A stretch of 64,000 nt of DNA, from the NCBI GenBank assembly GCA_916610825.1, contig OU744449.1, forward strand, positions 12,469,520-12,533,519, read 5' to 3'. This stretch comes from Haliclystus octoradiatus (taxonomy: Eukaryota > Cnidaria > Staurozoa > Stauromedusae > Haliclystidae). Positions within the stretch are counted from its first letter, which is position 1; each line of letters opens with the position of its first letter. Shown piece by piece: positions 40,701-50,000 of this stretch. The position numbers and the translations under genes are program-made. The notes under the pieces are model-generated. The model was not told the DNA's origin and did no database searches. It saw only the letters and a program-made list of their open reading frames with translations.

Positions 40701-43700
40701 TTAGGCATACAATATTATTCCAATTTCAAAATACAGAAATAAAACCATCTACAGTGCACTGTGCAAATATGCTGTTCAATCGATAAAAATATTAGTGAAA
40801 ATTTGTATGCATTATATTTAAGGCAATTGGCTTTACTTGTCTTGGTCAGTTATTTACTACAGTATAGTTCTTTCAATGATGGTAAACTATGCTCTATTAT
40901 AATTTTTTTGGTTAAACTTATAGGCATTGATTCAAGCTGAAGATCGAGTTTATCGCATTGGACAAAAGAATGCTGTAATGATTATCTATCTTGTGGCAAA
41001 GAAAACAGCTGATGATTACATATGGTATGTTGCTGAATATTAAAACAACAATTCGTGTTCTAACCCCAAATTTTGAGGTTCAATCCAGGGGGTCGATTTT
41101 GATTTGTACTCACAACGTTTCGACTATATCAGTTTTGAATGAAACCCTTTTTGATGGTCAAAGATGTAAGCTGTTTCAATTCTCTTTGTACTTGTACGTT
41201 GGATCATCCGTTTCTTATAAACAGGGTCTTACATCTTGTGAACCTTTTGCCAACTGTTCATTAATGGCTCCTGAGCTGTTAATAACGTGTCCAGTTGTGT
41301 TAGATACTGAGTGGAAAATTATGATTATTTTTCTTTCTATTATGTGGTCCCTTGAACAACTCTAATCTCAATAATAAAAAATCTATTTAGTTTTACAGTC
41401 TACTTAAGTTGTTCTGCAATTTTCAACTAGGCCATTGATCCAAGAGAAACTGAAAATTTTGTCAACAGCTGGATTGGGACAGAATAAAAGCTTTGATGTC
41501 AAAGTCTCTATGTATAAGGTGATTTTGATTAATGTTATGGTCTATTGTAGATTGTCTGTTAGTAAAACATAAATGTATTTGATTGTGATTTGTCAATGTT
41601 AGATATATATGAGACACCCTTATCCAGATGAAAACCCCTCTGAAAACGTTTGTGAAAAAGACCATTTAGCTTTCATGAACTGTAGAAGAACTGTTCATAA
41701 ATTGTTTGCAAGGTGTTCATAAACAGTTTTTAGCGTTCATAAGGTTCATTTCTATAAAAACAGTTCATGGTAACGTTTGTGAAAAACATACCATTTTACG
41801 TTCATGAACTGTTCATGAATTGTTTGTAAGATATCCATGAACAGTTTGTGAGCGTTCATAAAGTTCATTACTCTGAAAATAGTTCATGAAAACGTTTGTG
41901 ATAATAGACCATTCAATGCTCATGAGCTGTAGAAGAACTGTTCATGAATTGTTTGCAAGGTGTTCATGAACAGTTGGTGAATGTTCATAAGGTTCATTTC
42001 TATGAAAATAGTTCATGAAAACGTTTGTGATAATAGACCAGTCAACGCTCATGAACTGTAGAAGAACTGTTCATGAATTGTTTGCAAGGTGTTCATGAAC
42101 AATTGGTGAGTGTTCATAAAGTTCATTTCTATGAAAACAGTTCATGAAAACGTTTGTGATAATAGACCAGTCAACGCTCATGAACTGTAGAAAAACTGTT
42201 CATGAATTGTTTGCAAGGTGTTCATGAACAGTTGGTGAGTGTTGATAAAGTTCATTTCTATGAAAACAGTTCATGGTAACGTTTGTGAAAAACAGACCAT
42301 TTTACGTTCATGAACTGTTCATGAATTGTTTGTAAGATGTCCATGAACAGTTTGTGAGCGTTCATAACGTTCATTCCTCTGAAAATAGTTCATGAAAACG
42401 TTTGTGATAATAGACCATTCAGCGCTCATGAACTGTAGAAGAACTGTTCATGAATTGTTTGCAAGGTGTTCATGAACAGTTGGTGAGTGTTCATAAGGTT
42501 CATTTCTATGAAAACAGTTCATGAAACGTTTGTGATAATAGACCAGTCAACGCTCATGAACTGTAGAAGAACTGTCCATGAATTGTTTCCAAGGTGTTCA
42601 TGAACAATTGGTGAGTGTTCATAAGGTTCATTTCTATGAAAACAGTTCATGAAAACGTTTGCGATGATAGACCATTCAACGCTCATGAACTGTAGAAGAA
42701 CTGTTCATGAATTATTTGCAAGGTGTTCATGAACAGTTGGCGAGTGTTCATAAGGTTCATTTCTATGAAAACAGTTCGTGAAAACGTTTGTGATGATAGA
42801 CTATTCAACGCTCATGAACTGTAGAAGAACTGTTCATGAATTGTTTGCAAGGTGTTCATGAACAGTTGGTGAATGTTCATAAGGTTCATTTCTATGAAAA
42901 TAGTTCATGAAAACGTTTGTAATAATAGACCAGTCAACGCTCATGAACTGTAGAAGAACTGTTCATGAATTGTTTGTAAGATGTCCATGAACAGTTTGTG
43001 AGCGTTCATAAAGTTCATTCCTCTGAAAATAGTTCATGAAAACGTTTGTGATAATAGACCATTCAATGCTCATGAGCTGTAGAAGTACTGTTCATGAATT
43101 GTTTGCAAGGTGTTCATGAACAGTTGGTGAATGTTCATAAGGTTCATTTCTATGAAAATAGTTCATGAAAACGTTTGTGATAATAGACCAGTCAACGCTC
43201 ATGGACTGTAGAAGAACTGTTCATGAATTGTTTGCAAGGTGTTCATGAACAATTGGTGAGTGTTCATAAGGTTCATTTCTATGAAAACAGTTCATGAAAA
43301 CGTTTGTGATAATAGACCAGTCAACGCTCATGAACTGTAGAAAAACTGTTCATGAATTGTTTGCAAGGTGTTCATGAACAGTTGGTGAGTGTTCATAAAG
43401 TTCATTTCTATGAAAACAGTTCATGAAAACGTTTGTGAAAAACAGACCATTTTACATTCATGAACTGTTCATGAATTGTTTGTAAGATGTCCATGAACAG
43501 TTTGTGAGCGTTCATAAAGTTCATTCCTCTGAAAATAGTTCATGAAAACGTTTGTGATAATAAACCATTCAACGCTCATGAACTGTAGAAGAACTGTTCA
43601 TGAATTGTTTGCAAGGTGTTCATGAACAATTGGTGAGTGTTCATAAGGTTCATTTCTATGAAAATAGTTCATGAAAACGTTTGTGATAATAGACCAGTCA

Positions 43701-46484
43701 ACGCTCATGAGCTGTAGAAGAACTGTTCATGAATTGTTTGCAAGGTGTTCATGAACAGTTGGTGTATTTTCATAAGGTTCATTTCTATGAAAATAGTTCA
43801 TGAAAACGTTTGTGATAATAGACCAGTCAACGCTCATGAACTGTAGAAGAACTGTTCATGAATTGTTTGCAAGGTGTTCATGAACAATTGGTGAGTGTTC
43901 ATAAGGTTCATTTCTATGAAAACAGTTCATGAAAACGTTTGTGATAATAGACCAGTCAACGCTCATGAACTGTAGAAAAACTGTTCATGAATTGTTTGCA
44001 AGGTGTTCATGAACAGTTGGTGAGTGTTGATAAAGTTCATTTCTATGAAAATAGTTCATGAAAACGTTTGTGATAATAGACCAGTCAACGCTCATGAACT
44101 GTAGAAGAACTGTTCATGAATTGTTTGCAAGGTGTTCATGAACAATTGGTGAGTGTTCATAAGGTTCATTTCTATGAAAACAGTTCATGAAAACGTTTGT
44201 GATAATAGACCAGTCAACGCTCATGAACTGTAGAAAAACTGTTCATGAATTGTTTGCAAGGTGTTCATGAACAGTTGGTGAGTGTTGATAAAGTTCATTT
44301 CTATGAAAACAGTTCATGGTAACGTTTGTGAAAAACAGACCATTTTACGTTCATGGACTGTTCATGAATTGTTTGTAAGATGTCCATGAACAGTTTGTGA
44401 GCGTTCATAAAGTTCATTCCTCTGAAAATAGTTCATGAAAACGTTTGTGATAATAGACCATTCAACGCTCATGAACTGTAGAAGAACTGTTCATGAATTG
44501 TTTGCAAGGTGTTCATGAACAGTTGGTGAGTGTTCATAAGGTTCATTCCTATGAAAACAGTTCATGAAAACGTTTGTGATAATAGACCAGTCAACGCTCA
44601 TGAACTGTAGAAGAACTGTCCATGAATTGTTTCCAAGGTGTTCATGAACAATTGGTGAGTGTTCATAAGGTTCATTTCTATGAAAACAGTTCATGAAAAC
44701 GTTTGCGATGATAGACCATTCAACGCTCATGAACTGTAGAAGAACTGTTCATGAATTATTTGCAAGGTGTTCATGAACAGTTGGCGAGTGTTCATAAGGT
44801 TCATTTCTATGAAAACAGTTCGTGAAAACGTTTGTGATGATAGACTATTCAACGCTCATGAACTGTAGAAGAACTGTTCATGAATTGTTTGCAAGGTGTT
44901 CATGAACAGTTGGTGAATGTTCATAAGGTTCATTTCTATGAAAATAGTTCATGAAAACGTTTGTAATAATAGACCAGTCAACGCTCATGAACTGTAGAAG
45001 AACTGTTCATGAATTGTTTGTAAGATGTCCATGAACAGTTTGTGAGCGTTCATAAAGTTCATTCCTCTGAAAATAGTTCATGAAAACGTTTGTGATAATA
45101 GACCATTCAATGCTCATGAGCTGTAGAAGAACTGTTCATGAATTGTTCGCAAGGTGTTCATGAACAGTTGGTGAATGTTCATAAGGTTCATTTCTATGAA
45201 AATAGTTCATGAAAACGTTTGTGATAATAGACCAGTCAACGCTCATGAACTGTAGAAGAACTGTTCATGAATTGTTTGAAAGGTGTTCATGAACGATTGG
45301 TGAGTGTTCATAAGGTTCATTTCTATGAAAACAGTTCATGAAAACGTTTGTGATAATAGACCAGTCAACGCTCATGAACTGTAGAAAAACTGTTCATGAA
45401 TTGTTTGCAAGGTGTTCATGAACAGTTGGTGAGTGTTCATAAGGTTCATTTCTATGAAAACAGTTCATGAAAACGTTTGTGAAAAACAGACCATTTTACG
45501 TTCATGAACTGTTCATGAATTGTTTGTAAGATGTCCATGAACAGTTTGTGAGCGTTCATAAGGTTCATTTCTATGAAAATAGTTCATGAAAACGTTTGTG
45601 ATAATAGACCAGTCAACGCTCATGAACTGTAGAAGAACTGTTCATGAATTGTTTGTGAGGTGTTCATGAACAATTGGTGAGTGTTCATAAGGTTCATTTC
45701 TATGAAAACAGTTCATGAAAACGTTTGTGAAAAACAGACCATTTTACGTTCTTGAACTGTTCATGAATTGTTTGTAAGATGTCCATGAACAGTTTGTGAG
45801 CGTTCATAAAGTTCATTCCTCTGAAAATAGTTCATGAAAACGTTTGTGATAATAGACCATTCAATGCTCATGAGCTGTAGAAGAACTGTTCATGAATTGT
45901 TTGCGAGGTGTTCATGAACAATTGGTGAGTGTTCATAAGGTTCATTTCTATGAAAACAGTTCATGAAAACGTTTGTGATGATAGACCATTCAACGCTCAT
46001 GAACTGTAGAAGAACTGTTCATGAATTGTTTGCAAGATGTTCATGAACAGTTCATGAGGGTTCATAAAGTTCATTAATCATTCCTGGATAGTGAATGATT
46101 TCATTTAATTTTCGCAACGATAGTCAATATATTTTGGTTGAAGAAATTGTGAGATAAGGAACCATCATATCTAAACATGTACAATACTTTCTGAAGGATT
46201 TAAATGCTGATCATTTATCTTTCACACAAATAGTTTGTGATAAATAGGATACAACTTGTTTGTTTTCTGTTGCATTCTGCCATCAACAAAACTAACTATT
46301 TACACTTTGCAGTGTGATCATTCCATCATTCACCAGCTTCAATTTTCTGTTACAGGATCCACATCAAAAACAGCTTTTTGATTATTTTCAAGAATTCATT
46401 GATTTAGAAGGAGATAAATTAATGGCTGAAATGAACTCAGAACCAGTTGAGGAAGTTCCCCCAAAGAAACCAAAACTAATGTAA
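13723..46484 (+). CDS. SMARCAL1: SMARCAL1/HARP annealing helicase, 3' part (15 exons)
   Basis: SNF2-family ATPase that rewinds RPA-coated DNA at stalled forks (family knowledge). Exons: 13,723-13,894; 14,063-14,213; 14,650-14,811; 15,220-15,285; 17,150-17,290; 36,470-36,549; 36,788-36,839; 37,424-37,498; 38,161-38,228; 38,690-38,789; 39,241-39,364; 40,469-40,527; 40,924-41,024; 41,431-41,518; 46,356-46,484 (TAA). All join in phase and give 521 residues. Motifs, counted from the first complete codon: [19 protein letters not shown] (70-77, Walker A), DESHFLKN (162, DEAH box), [11 protein letters not shown] (~190), FIVFAHH (335-341), AAGVGVTLTAA (~392), [11 protein letters not shown] (420-430). 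DESHFLKN separates it from ZRANB3. The end is Lys/Pro-rich. The N-terminal RPA-binding and HARP exons were not found; they lie left of the window or in unrecognised form. Catalytic motifs look intact despite a 19 kb intron full of transposons. Confidence 0.93.
15640..16510 (+). mobile_element. Non-LTR retrotransposon fragment (CR1/L2-like), endonuclease end and linker
   Basis: Lies in the intron 15,286-17,149. Reads [14 protein letters not shown], then [18 protein letters not shown], the end of an APE-type endonuclease (S-D-H position). After a frame break comes the linker found between endonuclease and reverse transcriptase (VRLAQQPGL..., about 15,876-16,260). No reverse transcriptase remains. 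An ATG/GAT microsatellite at ~16,505-16,522 may be the 3' tail. Confidence 0.6.
16531..16747. repeat. 43-bp tandem repeat, five copies
   Basis: TTGACTATATGTCATATTCA plus GTCTACTGGCAGATCACAAA recurs five times with a period of 43-44 bp and almost no divergence. It lies in the SMARCAL1 intron between the DESH and SGTP exons. Confidence 0.9.
17291..18645. other. Intronic stretch without recognised elements
   Basis: Start of the 19.2 kb SMARCAL1 intron (17,291-36,469). Holds one isolated TTCATGAACTGTTCATGA motif (~17,668) of the satellite family described at 41,650. Otherwise I see nothing. Confidence 0.5.
19640..20810 (-). mobile_element. Penelope-like element, 5'-truncated
   Basis: One long minus-strand ORF (main part 20,800-19,971) starts at the reverse-transcriptase catalytic motif YVDDT. 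It continues through the thumb (LPFLGIKM) and a linker, and ends with a GIY-YIG endonuclease ([18 protein letters not shown], with a downstream E-C-I-D-E-H segment). RT plus GIY-YIG in this order defines Penelope elements. Everything upstream of YVDDT is gone, as in 5'-truncated insertions. It interrupts the hAT transposase, so it is younger than the hAT copy. The ORF stays open for ~270 codons. Confidence 0.85.
21603..22195 (-). mobile_element. Non-LTR (CR1/L2-like) fragment inside the hAT element
   Basis: A 204-codon minus-strand ORF reads [20 protein letters not shown], then [15 protein letters not shown], then [16 protein letters not shown]. This is the linker between endonuclease and reverse transcriptase in CR1/L2-type LINEs. 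Neither end domain is present. Boundaries follow from where the hAT reading resumes ([16 protein letters not shown] near 21,600). Confidence 0.7.
22361..23177. other. AT-rich hAT 5' region
   Basis: Non-coding interior of the hAT element, with a T run at ~23,050-23,070 and an (AT)n tract at ~23,084-23,100. Confidence 0.5.
23578..23952 (-). pseudogene. P-element/THAP9-like transposase C-terminal fragment
   Basis: A 124-codon ORF has [20 protein letters not shown] and, later, DHI and [12 protein letters not shown]. The RGGL-x-x-P-S block followed by a helical tail with LR-x-H-H is seen at the C-terminus of P-element-like transposases. No upstream domains are found. Identification rests on short motifs only. 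Confidence 0.4.
23953..24820. other. Intronic stretch without recognised gene
   Basis: Several short ORFs on both strands, none with a family motif. It leads into the 252-bp satellite. Confidence 0.4.
24822..27668. repeat. 252-bp satellite array, about 11.5 copies
   Basis: GCATGTTAAC recurs at 24,824, 25,074, 25,316, 25,568, 25,820, 26,072, 26,324, 26,566, 26,818, 27,060, 27,312 and 27,562. The spacing is 252, or 242 where a TGTGTTTGGC-type block is missing. Copies are nearly identical. Read on the minus strand, every monomer contains the last ~34 codons and stop of the HECT-like gene that lies intact-looking just to the right ([13 protein letters not shown]... to KKHC-stop). A diverged piece reappears at 29,221-29,330. 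Confidence 0.95.
27571..27966 (-). pseudogene. HECT-like (G2E3-type) C-terminal fragment
   Basis: Minus-strand reading: [20 protein letters not shown], then [13 protein letters not shown]. After a frame change it reads [20 protein letters not shown], then [12 protein letters not shown] and DFSNMLEE to a stop near 27,571. The FLxFVTGS block followed by AHxC-x(2)-xLxxP is the C-terminal part of HECT-like domains in G2E3-type and transposon-borne proteins; the catalytic-type Cys is present. The frame change makes it a remnant. The adjacent satellite monomers copy its end. Confidence 0.55.
27967..29930. other. Intronic stretch, no recognised gene
   Basis: Minus-strand ORF 28,521-28,724 shows no family motif. 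29,221-29,330 is a diverged satellite fragment (GAATTGTTTTCGAACG, GAGGATCATTTAAATACT). Confidence 0.4.
29943..30290 (-). pseudogene. Ulp1/C48-type cysteine protease fragment
   Basis: Minus-strand blocks: [20 protein letters not shown], then in another frame [20 protein letters not shown]. These carry the His (NHW), Asp (LDS) and Q...DC Cys positions of Ulp1-like SUMO-protease folds. Such domains are common in large DNA transposons, where they are thought to process element proteins. A frameshift near 30,130 separates the two blocks. It lies in the same orientation as the HECT-like fragment and the Mutator-like transposase fragment. Confidence 0.55.
30523..30546. repeat. (TTTA)n microsatellite
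   Basis: About five TTTA units at the downstream (minus-strand 3') end of the LINE fragment; on the minus strand this reads (TAAA)n and may be the LINE tail. Confidence 0.75.
30547..31467 (-). mobile_element. CR1/L2-like LINE, 3' part with internal RT deletion
   Basis: The minus strand begins with the RT fingers ([24 protein letters not shown]), then [17 protein letters not shown]. After a break it continues at the C-terminus ([41 protein letters not shown]). The palm with the catalytic YADD box is missing between ~31,160 and 31,120, and frames change several times. The element ends in a (TAAA)n tail. Confidence 0.7.
31695..33340 (-). mobile_element. Gypsy-type pol remnant: RT end, RNase H, integrase
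   Basis: Minus-strand order: the end of an RT palm ([19 protein letters not shown], near 33,220) directly joined to an RNase H start ([11 protein letters not shown], ~33,170) with [12 protein letters not shown]. Next come a tether region, a zinc-binding CNICQSVD, and the integrase core start ([20 protein letters not shown], ~32,510). A further integrase block ([16 protein letters not shown], ~32,230) precedes a tail ending APVWLADY (~31,745). Stops and frameshifts are frequent. The YxDD part of the RT is absent. Confidence 0.7.
33341..34750. other. Intronic stretch, one unassigned minus-strand ORF
   Basis: ORF 34,166-33,942 (Asp-rich, [17 protein letters not shown]) has no recognisable domain. 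It could be an upstream part of the Gypsy element or the tail of the Mutator-like gene. Otherwise nothing. Confidence 0.3.
34752..35260 (-). pseudogene. Mutator-like transposase fragment
   Basis: Minus-strand reading from ~35,200 gives [19 protein letters not shown]. The ORF 35,108-34,752 follows, with [20 protein letters not shown] and [19 protein letters not shown]. The pair GxGKLT...LQxxYG and KCLxGxTQNxNxSFNxxxW is the C-terminal half of the invertebrate Mutator-like transposase family. The catalytic part is not recognisable, and frame breaks are present. Confidence 0.5.
35261..36469. other. Intronic stretch before the next SMARCAL1 exon
   Basis: Minus-strand ORF 36,062-35,775 ([20 protein letters not shown]) is open for 95 codons but unrecognised. 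It may belong to the Mutator-like element. The branch/acceptor region of SMARCAL1 exon 6 ends the stretch. Confidence 0.35.
38505..38600. repeat. Small cluster of TTCATGAAC repeats
   Basis: Several TTCATGAACAG/CTGTTCATGAA words in ~90 bp in the SMARCAL1 intron 38,229-38,689, of the same family as the array at 41,650-46,075. Confidence 0.7.
41650..46075. repeat. 129-bp satellite array in the last SMARCAL1 intron, about 34 copies
   Basis: The repeat unit is about 129 bp, built from TTCATGAAC-type palindromic words (TTCATGAACAGTTGGTGAGTG, GTTCATGAAAACGTTTGTGA, GCTCATGAACTGTAGAAGA, TTCATGAATTGTTTGCAAGG). A second unit type (GAAAAACAGACCATTTTACG, TCCATGAACAGTTTGTGAGC) alternates at wider spacing. 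Private variants at 42,541-42,810 recur at 44,585-44,853, and those at 43,430 at 45,475, an offset of ~2,044 bp. This is therefore a higher-order repeat of about 16 units. It fills nearly all of the intron 41,519-46,355. Confidence 0.95.
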
Positions 46485-47024
46485 ATGACACTTGAATAAT
46501 AATTGCGAAGTAAAGAAATTACATAATATTTGTAAATATGTAGGCTAATAACCTAACTGTCAACCACGTTTTGGAAAGTTTGCATCAAACAAATGTTTTT
46601 GTTGTTAATATTTTTGCTATGAATATACAAAAACTTTACAATACAGTTGTTATGTTTATAATTTTTTTTTGACTGACTTAAATAGTACCTTGTAAATAAT
46701 TTTCATTCATTGTTTGTATTGAAATGTTGATAATAACAAAGAAAAACAACAACAAGTCATTATCTGCAAATAATGTGTTTGTATTTTTAATGTGTTATTT
46801 TGGTGTCTTTCAATAGCAATAAATATGTTGAATTCTTTATATGACTATATGATTAATTTATGATATATTTAATAAATAATTCATTATTATTATTTGTTCA
46901 TTTATATTATTTTCTTTTGTAATTAATTCAAATTTGTTAGTATAGCTATATTAATGTTAGTATTTAATTCTGGGGAAGGATGATGAAGTGAGGGGGCATA
47001 TGTTGGGCAATCAATGGAACTAAT
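46485..47024. other. Convergent 3' intergenic region
   Basis: Lies between the SMARCAL1 stop (+) and the PCBP-like stop (-). AATAAA at 46,818-46,823 is a plausible SMARCAL1 polyadenylation signal. Only 540 bp must hold both 3' UTRs, so the transcripts may overlap. Confidence 0.55.
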
Positions 47025-50000
47025 TTATTCAATTTCTTGTTCAAGTTCAATTTCTTGTTCTTGTTCCTGTTCTTGTTGAACTTGAGGCATTTGTTTGGGT
47101 GCTCTGTTTCGTGATTGCCGACTTGCTTGAATCCTACAAAAGAAATCCAATGGCAACCTTGTTAACCTCCAAAATTGTTACAATTTTTTCTTCATTTGAC
47201 CAGCTTTAATTTGATTGATCATTAATTTGATGGGATCGTATTTCAATCCTGAATCCTAACATTGATCATAAATCTTGATCTGAAATTTAAACTAATGAAA
47301 ACTGTGATCATAGAGAATTGCTAGCGTTTGATAAATTAAATCTGAACATAGAATCTGACATATATTCCTTACTGATCATACCTAAATCTGTAACATAAAT
47401 CCAGTCTGGATGAAAATGACTAAATAAATAAATAATACCTTGCATTGATTAAGAAGTAGGCAGCACTGACAGCTTCGGGGGTACCAGATATAGTCACGGC
47501 AGACCTTCTGACATTTCCTTTCACTTCTTCTATCTGGATGTTAGCCCCTGAGAATTGCCTTTAATGCAAATAAAATAAAAGTTGAGTGTGGAGTCTGAAT
47601 ATAATGAACACTTAAGATACTACACAGTATTCATCAACTGTAAACTCATTTCTTTGCTTCAACACAAAATATACAGTACCTCAATCATTTTCACAATTGA
47701 TTGTACATTTCCGTACTGTTACTGAAAGATTACGTCCATACAAATAGTACCAAAGATTCTTAACACCTTCAGTTTCGTCGGACATGAAAATGTCTTTGCA
47801 CTTTGTTTACGACAATATTTGTTCGTCAAACATAGCAAAATAAAATTGTTTGGCGAACACGGAACACGACTGGCCAAACGAAGGAACATTTCTATCAAAC
47901 ATGCATTCAGTGAATGCTTGGTGAAATATTCGTTGTTTGTTCTAGGCTTGAAACCGAAGGCAAATATATAGAAATACAAAACGTCAATTTATCAAACACA
48001 CCAATCTAACAATAATATACAAAAGTGAAATTACCTGACTTCATTAATGTGACAGCCTCCTTTTCCAATCAATGAACCAATTATCTAAAAGAGGCAAAGA
48101 TTAAATTGTTTATGATGTCAAAGCTGCCTATAGACAGTTAACTCTCACATATTAACATAGTCACCCAACCTCCCCCCCAATAAAAAACATCTCAAAGTAA
48201 CATGATTACAATAGACCCCAAAAAGGCTCTTGCAATATCACATATAAGAGGAAAAACAGGTACAATCAAACTTGCTACAATGGTCACCTCTATATATTGG
48301 TCACCTGTCAATAATGGTCACTTCAGTAATATGCAATCAGTATTATTCTTCTGAATCAACCCTGCGTAAAAAGGATACCTCTCTATAGTAGCCAATGTAA
48401 CTAGATTTTATAGGTGGCTGTTATGACAAAATCCATTATACTTCACTGAAGATTTGTACCTTTTATTGACATTTCACATATTTAGTACTCTACAGATGTA
48501 TACAATTAACTGATTGCTGATGCAAAGATTGTGTTACAGTCAATTGAGACGGTATAACATTTAAATGAATCTAATATCATACCGCACTTGGTAGGAATAC
48601 CCTCTGTTGATTCTTTCGTGATAAACCTAGCACCATAACAAACATAAAATTAGGATAATGCAACAATTTTCTACATCATATCTATGCCATGCTTCCCAAA
48701 TGATGTAATTTTCCATAAATACAATGACGTCAGTACGGGTAAACGCAAAACTGTATCAAGATCGTATAAGAAGAAGCAAGAACTCATCCTTCTTCATTGT
48801 TAAATAATCAGATACCTCCTATTCATATACTTTCTCTTATCAGCCATATTAAAGATTTATTTGTCCGTCCTTCAATTTAATTGGTAAGCACGTCATTTAT
48901 CAAACAGGCTTAAAATTAATTAACTGTTTTAGCATTTCTCTTTAAACGAGTCAAAACGTCCTGCAAGTGCCATGCATATAAAATAACGAAGAATAATGAT
49001 TTACAAATCAATATATTATTGGATTGGGGGCACATCTTGATATCATTTGGATATCAGTAATTGATCATTAAGAAACAAAATTAATATTCAATTCAATTAT
49101 TTTTATTTATGAAAATATATCCTATCGCACTCACCTGTCATTGATAATTGTCCTGTCAATAATGATAGCTAAAACAAATGAACCAACAAACTATCACATT
49201 GAAAGTTAAACAACACTTAGGACTAATTAGAGTTAAATATTCAGATAGTTAATGCTTAATCATACCATACACACTAGTCTGAAACATGGGCAAAGGGGCG
49301 CCTGAGGCTGAGATTCCACTGTGCCGGATAGCCGTCCAAGTGTAGTGATTTTAGTACTGGTTAGGCATTCGAGTTATACTAATCACTGAATTCCATCACC
49401 GGTAATTTTTTACGCCTTTGGTGCAAAGCGTTGTAATGTAACTGGTCGAATCCGGTGTTACTGTTGCCGGAGCCATCATGTTGCAATACACCAATTGTGT
49501 TGCAACAAAGGTGCCAATCAGCAGCTAGCGAATTAACGAACGCAAGATGATTCGATCTGTATATTGTTCGGAGCTTTTCTACTGTATTCCAACATTCAAT
49601 CTGGTATAACTTTTAGTCTGATGGTGTAGTACTTATCCGATATGATTTCTAATCAGTAAAGTGGAATCCTCACCTGAGCGTAGACAAAGGCACATTGTAT
49701 TTTTAAAGTATTTGCATTTGGAGCTAATTAGGCCACATCAAGGATCTGGAGGCATAATAATAGGTAACAATCATCTGAATATATAAACTAAAGGCATACC
49801 TGTGCTGGTGTGCCCATGTCCATTGGTCCTGCAATCTGTGGCATGAATTTCACGTTGTTATTTCTCGGTGGAAACTAAAAGATATGCAGGAGAATCAAAA
49901 TCATCAAATGCAAACAGAAGCAACACAGTAGATATATATGGTGTAACACATGCACAGCCAAACATTAAGAAATAAATACTGTATGACTATAATACTATAC

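Noticed and set aside
44491-44730. Minus-strand ORF with internal repeats (MSVEW...[11 protein letters not shown])
   Set aside because: It is the satellite at 41,650-46,075 read in a frame that happens to lack stops; no codon or domain signal.
41650-46075. CRISPR-like regular repeats
   Set aside because: Units are contiguous 129-bp satellite monomers without unique spacers, in a eukaryotic intron.
13723-46484. Identification of the helicase as ZRANB3
   Set aside because: DESHFLKN and the C-terminal order fit SMARCAL1; no HNH or zinc-finger exons follow the helicase.
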